Shown: positions 5,785 to 9,083 of the stretch, piece after piece | How the letters are laid out: each line of letters begins with the position of its first letter | Position numbering within the stretch: the first letter of the stretch is position 1 | Assembly (NCBI GenBank): GCA_946183755.1 | Contig: CAMHCZ010000075.1 | Location: forward strand, 1 to 9,083 | Direction of reading: 5' to 3' | Length of the DNA: 9,083 bases | DNA from: an uncultured bacterium | GTDB taxonomy: Bacteria; Bacteroidota; Bacteroidia; Bacteroidales; Paludibacteraceae | Position numbers and translations under genes: made by a program | Notes under the pieces: model-generated | Databases searched by the model: none | The model's input: the letters and a program-made list of their open reading frames with translations, nothing else | What the model was told of the DNA's origin: nothing

Positions 5785-5877
5785 TTGGATTTGCATTTTT
5801 ATATATTCACGATTTCGTGCTTTTCCTGCGTTGGATTTGCGTTTTCATAAGATTCGCGATTTTGGGCTTTCCCTGCG
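5785..5877 (-). repeat. Tandem imperfect 46/47-bp repeat in the pheA leader
   Basis: Unit 5785-5830 (46 bp) and unit 5831-5877 (47 bp) are adjacent. Both begin TTGGATTTGC and end in a CCTGCG-type motif on the + strand, with most intervening positions alike. Read as RNA, each unit runs from a CGCAGG motif to GCAAATCCAA. The next copy of the CAGG motif is the AGGAGG in front of the leader peptide ATG. The first unit contains CACGAAATCGTG, a small hairpin that the second has lost. Each unit also contains an ATG opening a very short frame. Role unknown. Confidence 0.75.
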
Positions 5878-5912
5878 TAGGCATCGCCTTCTCTCGTGAA
5901 TCTTTTGGTTTG

Positions 5913-5942
5913 CAAATGTATGCCAATTTTCTGAATATTCAA
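5913..5942 (-). promoter_or_regulatory. Bacteroidota-type promoter of the pheA operon
   Basis: On the - strand TTG (5942-5940), a 19-base spacer and TACATTTG (5920-5913) match the Bacteroidota sigma-ABfr consensus (TTTG, 19-21 bases, TAnnTTTG), with the -7 box perfect. No other TAnnTTTG was found on this strand between here and pheA. Start of transcription is expected near 5906. Confidence 0.8.
5932..5941. promoter_or_regulatory. Palindrome over the -33 element of the pheA promoter (possible operator)
   Basis: TGAATATTCA is a perfect 10-bp palindrome overlapping the TTG of the pheA promoter. A regulator bound here would block the promoter. The region is A/T-rich, so chance is a real alternative. 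Confidence 0.25.
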
Positions 5943-5994
5943 CATTTTGTCACTCTTTTTTCAGAAATCTTGGAGTTTAGTCATATATGTCTGG

Positions 5995-6024
5995 TTGCTT
6001 ATTATATATTTATTTCTATATTTG
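5995..6024 (+). promoter_or_regulatory. Bacteroidota-type promoter for the second secreted-protein pair
   Basis: TTG (5995-5997), a 19-base spacer and TATATTTG (6017-6024) fit the consensus with a perfect -7 box. It is divergent from the pheA promoter, with about 50 bp between the two -33 elements. Transcription would start near 6030 and leave a 5' leader of about 180 bases before the gene at 6209. The very A/T-rich context lowers confidence. Confidence 0.55.
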
Positions 6025-6208
6025 AAAAGTTTTTATTTTAGGAAATAAACGCATAAGTTTACATATAAAATAATATTGTTGCTATGTGAGTGTTTCTGAC
6101 TGTATGTGTTATGGATATTGTTCTGTGGCACTGGTGTGGGGCGGCTGTTTTTGCAGCGCCATGCGCTGATTTTATGGCTGAAATTTGTATTTAACTATAT
6201 AATAAATA
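6025..6208 (+). other. Long 5' untranslated region of the gene at 6209
   Basis: It contains a perfect stem-loop CAGCGC-CAT-GCGCTG (6154-6168) and an overlapping alternative, GGCG(G)CTG with CAGCGCC (from 6141), which share the CAGCGC bases and so exclude each other. A 27-codon frame (6111-6194) spans them but has no family resemblance and no runs of one amino acid. No U tract follows, so neither hairpin is a convincing terminator. Confidence 0.35.
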
Positions 6209-6676
6209 ATGAAAAAAGCATTTTTGATTATTTCGTCTTTGCTCGTTTTTCAATTAGCGTCGGCGTCAAGCCTTGTTGTTGAGGCTCTTGATGGTACGAC
6301 GCAGGTCTATGACATGGCTGGTGTGAGCAAACTCGATTTCACTTCTTCTGGAAATTTGAATGTCGTTAAGTCTGACGGCACAGCGGATGTCAAGAGTCTC
6401 AGCTCTACGCGCAAGGTCGTGTTCTCGCCTGAGGATGTGGCTACGTCTGCGGCAGAGTCTTCTGTCGGCTCGCTTAAGGTTTATCCAAATCCAGCGAAGA
6501 ACGAAATTACTGTCGAGGGCGCAGAGGGCGACATCCTTCTGTTCGCGTCTAACGGAAACCTCGTTTCCACCACAAAGGCAGAGGCTAAGACTGTCGTGAC
6601 CCTTTCGGCGCTTGCCGATGGCGTTTATGTTCTTCGCTGTGGCAATGGAGCGGCGCGCATTATCAAAACAAAATAA
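6209..6676 (+). CDS. Small secreted protein with T9SS type A sorting domain (second copy)
   Basis: 155 residues, colinear with the protein at 223-696 and identical over long stretches (SLVVEALDGTTQVYDMA at 21-37, VYPNPAKNEITVEGA at 91-105, LADGVYVLR at 135-143, ARIIKTK at the end). Residues 1-20 are the signal peptide, about 21-73 the small strand-rich region, and about 89-155 the T9SS sorting domain. The differences are spread along the length and many are conservative, as expected of a gene duplication kept under selection for protein sequence. The start at 6209 is the only one giving a complete signal peptide. It is followed after 24 bp by a FISUMP-like gene, as in the first copy. Export across the outer membrane is well supported; its role is unknown. 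Confidence 0.88.
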   Translation: MKKAFLIISSLLVFQLASASSLVVEALDGTTQVYDMAGVSKLDFTSSGNLNVVKSDGTADVKSLSSTRKVVFSPEDVATSAAESSVGSLKVYPNPAKNEITVEGAEGDILLFASNGNLVSTTKAEAKTVVTLSALADGVYVLRCGNGAARIIKTK

Positions 6677-6700
6677 CAAACAACAAAACAATTAAAACTT

Positions 6701-7483
6701 ATGAAAAAAGCATTCTTTACGCTGGCCGCCATGCTGACGGGCGCGCTGGCTATGTCTCAGTTCTATGTATATAAGGACGGTGAAGTTATTCTGTCTATCG
6801 AGTCAGGTGTCGCCGATTCCGTAACGTTCTCCAAACCGCAGTTGCAAGTCTATAAAACAGGCACCGAGGATGGCCATGGTTATGTTGACCTCGGCTTGAT
6901 TTCCGGCACAAAGTGGGCGACATGCAACGTCGGTGCTGACAATCCGTCGGCTTATGGCGTTTATTATGCCTGGGGCGAAGTGGCGGAGAAGTCGTCTTAT
7001 GCATGGGGCAATTACTTCGATACCGATGATGACGGAGTGAGCTTTAATGAGTACGGAGTCGAGAAGAAGTCGCTCGACCCAGAGGATGACGTAGCGCATG
7101 TGATTTGGGGCGGCAAATGGGTCATGCCTGCTGATAAGGATTTTGAAGAGCTGTTGGCTGAGTGTTATTGGATGTGGACAGACAAATATAGCATTTCCAA
7201 TACAAAAGGCTACATTGTATATAAGGTGAAGGATGATGCAGACAAAGGCCTGTGTAATACTTCCGGAAACACATATACTTATTCCGACGCGCATATATTC
7301 CTGCCGGCAGCTGGTGAGATAGGCGAGAGCGCCAACGACGTGGGCACAACAGGACGCTATTGGTCTTCGTCTTTGCGCAACGCCACGACGGGTAAGCGTC
7401 TTGGGTTCGATTCCAGCAAGGCTAATTTCACTTGGGGCGACAGATATTACGGCAGGACGGTGCGTGCTGTTATAAAAAAGTAA
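6701..7483 (+). CDS. FISUMP-like secreted protein (second copy)
   Basis: 260 residues, paralogous to the protein at 721-1575. Signal peptide 1-20 (ends LAMSQ), strand-rich N-terminal motif FYVYKDGEVILSIESGVADS (21-40), then the family landmarks YVDLGLISGTKWATCNVGA (61-79), YYAWGE (88-93), DDVAHVIWGGKWVMPA (129-144), ECYWMWTDKYS (154-164), SDAHIFLPAAG (195-205), GRYWSSS (218-224) and DRYYGRTVRAV (247-257). It lacks a stretch of about 20 residues present in the other copy between YYAWGE and WGGKW. No sorting domain or lipobox is visible. It is the last gene of its pair, ending 19 bp before a strong terminator. Confidence 0.85.
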   Translation: MKKAFFTLAAMLTGALAMSQFYVYKDGEVILSIESGVADSVTFSKPQLQVYKTGTEDGHGYVDLGLISGTKWATCNVGADNPSAYGVYYAWGEVAEKSSYAWGNYFDTDDDGVSFNEYGVEKKSLDPEDDVAHVIWGGKWVMPADKDFEELLAECYWMWTDKYSISNTKGYIVYKVKDDADKGLCNTSGNTYTYSDAHIFLPAAGEIGESANDVGTTGRYWSSSLRNATTGKRLGFDSSKANFTWGDRYYGRTVRAVIKK

Positions 7484-7502
7484 AGTGTCTATATAATAAT
7501 GT

Positions 7503-7536
7503 AAGAAGCAGGGCTCTGGCTCCGCTTCTTTTTTTT
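7503..7536 (+). terminator. Intrinsic terminator after the second secreted-protein pair
   Basis: AAGAAGC (7503-7509) pairs with GCTTCTT (7524-7530). After one mismatch the stem continues four more pairs (including one G-T wobble) to a TCTG loop. Six further T residues follow (7531-7536). It separates the pair from the rpsA transcription unit. Confidence 0.9.
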
Positions 7537-7624
7537 GTGTTTGTTGTGGCGCGGTTTGTTGCCTAAGTTTCAATAAACTAAGCTTTAAAAAATGTGGCGA
7601 TGTGTATGCAAAAGAAAAAAACAC

Positions 7625-7632
7625 TATCTTTG
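7625..7632 (+). promoter_or_regulatory. rpsA promoter, -7 element
   Basis: TATCTTTG is a perfect TAnnTTTG box. There is no exact TTG at the expected distance; the sequence there is GATGTGTATG, so the -33 element is weak. Transcription would begin near 7638, giving a leader of about 60 bases before the rpsA ATG. Confidence 0.75.
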
Positions 7633-7666
7633 CACCCGCAATTTTTAGCAATATAATGTCTAACCT

Positions 7667-7680
7667 ACTAATTTATTAGT
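7667..7680 (+). promoter_or_regulatory. Inverted repeat in the rpsA leader
   Basis: ACTAATTTATTAGT is a perfect inverted repeat 17 bases before the rpsA start codon, able to form a short A/U-rich hairpin in the mRNA. In E. coli, S1 represses its own translation through structured leader RNA; a similar role here is only a possibility. Confidence 0.3.
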
Positions 7681-7697
7681 GTAAAAACCATTACAAA

Positions 7698-9083
7698 ATG
7701 GCAGAAAAGAAAGAAAACGAAATCATCGAAGAGGTTGCTACTGCAAAGGCAGGTGCGCCAGCTTCTGTTGCTGCAAGTGACAACTTCGACTGGGACGCTT
7801 ATGAAAATGACGGCGTTTCAAACAATGGTGTGAAGAAGGAAGACCTGGAGAAGGCTTACGAGAACACACTTAACACAGTGAAAGAGCACGAGGTTGTTGA
7901 GGGTACAGTTATCGCAATCAACAAGCGTGAGGTTGTCGTAAACATCGGTTTCAAGTCTGACGGTGTTATCTCAACAAGCGAGTTCCGCTACAACCCAGAC
8001 CTTAAGGTCGGCGACAAGGTTGAGGTTTACATCGAGAACCAGGAGGACAAGAAGGGTCAGCTGGTACTTTCACACAAGCAGGCGAGAGCTACACGTTCTT
8101 GGGAGCGCGTAAACGAGGCTTTGGAGAACGACGAAATAATAAAGGGATACATCAAGTGCCGCACAAAGGGTGGTATGATTGTAGATGTATTCGGCATCGA
8201 GGCATTCTTGCCAGGTTCTCAGATCGACTTCAAGACTCCAAGAGACTACGATGTGTTCGTAGGAAAGACAATGGAGTTCAAGGTTGTGAAGATCAACCAC
8301 GAGTTCAAGAATGTCGTTGTATCACACAAGGCTCTTATCGAGGCAGAGCTTGAGGCTCAGAAGAAGGAGATCATCTCTCACCTTGAGAAGGGACAGGTTC
8401 TTGAAGGAACTGTTAAGAACATCACATCTTATGGTGTATTCGTTGACCTTGGCGGTGTTGATGGTCTTATCCATATCACAGATCTTTCTTGGGGTAGAGT
8501 TAACCACCCAGAAGAGATCGTTAGCCTCGACCAGAAGATCAATGTTGTAATACTTGACTTCGACGAGGAGAAGAGAAGAATCGCTCTTGGCTTGAAGCAG
8601 CTTACTCCACATCCATGGGACAAGCTCGACGCAGACCTCAAGGTAGGCGACAAAGTTAAGGGTACAGTTGTAGTTATGGCTGACTACGGTGCGTTCGTAG
8701 AGATCGCTCCTGGCGTAGAGGGTCTTATCCACGTTTCAGAGATGAGCTGGTCACAGCACTTGCGTTCTGCTCAGGACTTCCTGAAGGTAGGCGACGAGGT
8801 TGAGGCTGTAGTTCTGACTCTCGATCGCGAGGAGAGAAAGATGTCTCTCGGCATCAAGCAGCTCAGACCAGACCCATGGGAAACTATCGAGGAGAAGTAT
8901 CCTGTAGGCAGCAAGCACAACGCTAAGATCCGCAACTTCACTAACTTCGGTATCTTCGTTGAGATCGAGGAAGGTGTTGACGGATTGGTACACATCAGCG
9001 ACCTCAGCTGGACTAAGAAGATCAAGCACCCATCAGAGTTCACTCAGATTGGAGCAGAGCTCGAGGTTGTTGTTCTTGGCATC
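7698..9083 (+). CDS. rpsA: 30S ribosomal protein S1 (partial, 3' end outside window)
   Basis: 462 codons without a stop run from ATG at 7698 to the window edge. After an acidic N-terminal tail of about 60 residues come four complete S1 (OB-fold) RNA-binding repeats and part of a fifth: about 64-125 (VVEGTVIAINKREVVVNIGF), 146-211 (IIKGYIKCRTKGGMIVDVFG), 232-302 (LEGTVKNITSYGVFVDLGG and GLIHITDLSWGRV), 318-388 (VKGTVVVMADYGAFVEIAPG and GLIHVSEMSW) and from about 404 (AKIRNFTNFGIFVEIEEG and GLVHISDLSW). Repeats 3-5 are the most typical. Family members in this phylum usually have about 600 residues and six repeats, so roughly 130 residues are missing. S1 helps the 30S subunit bind and unfold mRNA, important in a phylum that makes little use of Shine-Dalgarno pairing. 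The codons are strongly biased to AAG, GAG, GAC and ATC, as in highly expressed genes. Confidence 0.95.
   Translation, partial: MAEKKENEIIEEVATAKAGAPASVAASDNFDWDAYENDGVSNNGVKKEDLEKAYENTLNTVKEHEVVEGTVIAINKREVVVNIGFKSDGVISTSEFRYNPDLKVGDKVEVYIENQEDKKGQLVLSHKQARATRSWERVNEALENDEIIKGYIKCRTKGGMIVDVFGIEAFLPGSQIDFKTPRDYDVFVGKTMEFKVVKINHEFKNVVVSHKALIEAELEAQKKEIISHLEKGQVLEGTVKNITSYGVFVDLGGVDGLIHITDLSWGRVNHPEEIVSLDQKINVVILDFDEEKRRIALGLKQLTPHPWDKLDADLKVGDKVKGTVVVMADYGAFVEIAPGVEGLIHVSEMSWSQHLRSAQDFLKVGDEVEAVVLTLDREERKMSLGIKQLRPDPWETIEEKYPVGSKHNAKIRNFTNFGIFVEIEEGVDGLVHISDLSWTKKIKHPSEFTQIGAELEVVVLGI

Larger units (their letters stand above)
5599..5906 (-). ncRNA. pheA operon 5' leader RNA (attenuator region)
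   Basis: From the predicted start point (about 5906, a few bases after the -7 box at 5913-5920) to the pheA start codon is about 308 nt, long for a bacterial leader. In order it holds two imperfect 46/47-base repeats, the Phe/Tyr leader peptide, the antiterminator segment, the terminator hairpin and a small hairpin next to the start codon. A terminated transcript would be about 270-280 nt and should be visible as a small RNA. The boundaries are inferred from the promoter match. Confidence 0.7.

Noticed and set aside
5807..5848. Mini-frame MKTQIQRRKSTKS in the tandem repeat, considered as a gene
   Set aside because: Too short and repeat-derived. It has no special amino acid run, so it is noted under the repeat and not called as a CDS.
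5785..5877. Tandem repeat considered as a CRISPR fragment
   Set aside because: The two units are directly adjacent with no spacers, and divergence is spread along the unit. No cas genes are present.
5817..6041. 74-codon hydrophobic frame on the + strand
   Set aside because: It lies opposite the leader repeats and both promoters, is explained by T-rich sequence, and has no plausible initiation context.
6111..6194. 27-codon frame in the leader of the gene at 6209, considered as a second leader peptide
   Set aside because: No runs of one amino acid, no terminator hairpin with a U tract and no link to a biosynthetic gene. Mentioned only as part of the leader description.
6803..7651. 282-codon - strand frame opposite the second FISUMP-like gene
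   Set aside because: It runs through the terminator and into the rpsA promoter region, has no recognisable domain, and opposes a gene with a signal peptide and family motifs.

Overview
The window looks like a chromosomal segment from the phylum Bacteroidota, most likely order Bacteroidales and perhaps Prevotella-like. Four things suggest this: two small secreted proteins with type IX secretion (T9SS) C-terminal sorting domains, promoters of the Bacteroidota type (TTG, 19 nt, TAnnTTTG), a DAHP synthase fused to a C-terminal chorismate mutase as known from Prevotella and Porphyromonas, and the gene order pheA - aminotransferase - DAHPS/CM - tyrA. The genus is inference.

Layout. (i) 1-1575, + strand: the 3' end of a secreted FISUMP-like protein (the Fibrobacter succinogenes major paralogous domain family), then a small T9SS-sorted protein and a second FISUMP-like secreted protein. 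(ii) 1604-1641: a hairpin terminator shared by convergent genes. (iii) 1640-5598, - strand: a compact four-gene operon for phenylalanine and tyrosine, in transcription order pheA (prephenate dehydratase), a PLP aminotransferase, DAHP synthase/chorismate mutase and tyrA (prephenate dehydrogenase), with gaps of 21-27 bp. (iv) 5599-5942, - strand: a long leader with its own promoter. (v) 5995-7536, + strand: a promoter, then a second copy of the T9SS-protein/FISUMP-protein pair, ending in a strong terminator. (vi) 7625-9083, + strand: promoter and the first 462 codons of rpsA (ribosomal protein S1), cut by the window edge.

The main discovery is in the pheA leader. A 19-residue reading frame (5776 down to 5717), MNLISLYNAFFYFYFYFTR, has a Phe/Tyr run of eight codons. 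Six bases after its stop codon begins a segment that can pair 9 of 10 bases with the 5' arm of a GC-rich terminator hairpin lying just before pheA. An early part of the leader frame can also pair with that same segment. This is the three-way geometry of classical ribosome-mediated transcription attenuation (as in E. coli trp and pheA), here sensing Phe and Tyr together upstream of an operon that makes both. I cannot tell from the sequence alone whether it has been described before. Attenuation of tryptophan genes in this phylum (the Bacteroid-trp RNA motif) is a precedent I recall.

How the genes work together: DAHPS/CM commits carbon to the shikimate pathway and converts its end product chorismate to prephenate. 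PheA and TyrA then split prephenate towards phenylpyruvate and 4-hydroxyphenylpyruvate, and the aminotransferase is the likely final (or prephenate-level) transaminase. The secreted pairs flanking the operon are unrelated to it in function as far as can be seen. They are paralogous copies of one two-gene unit.
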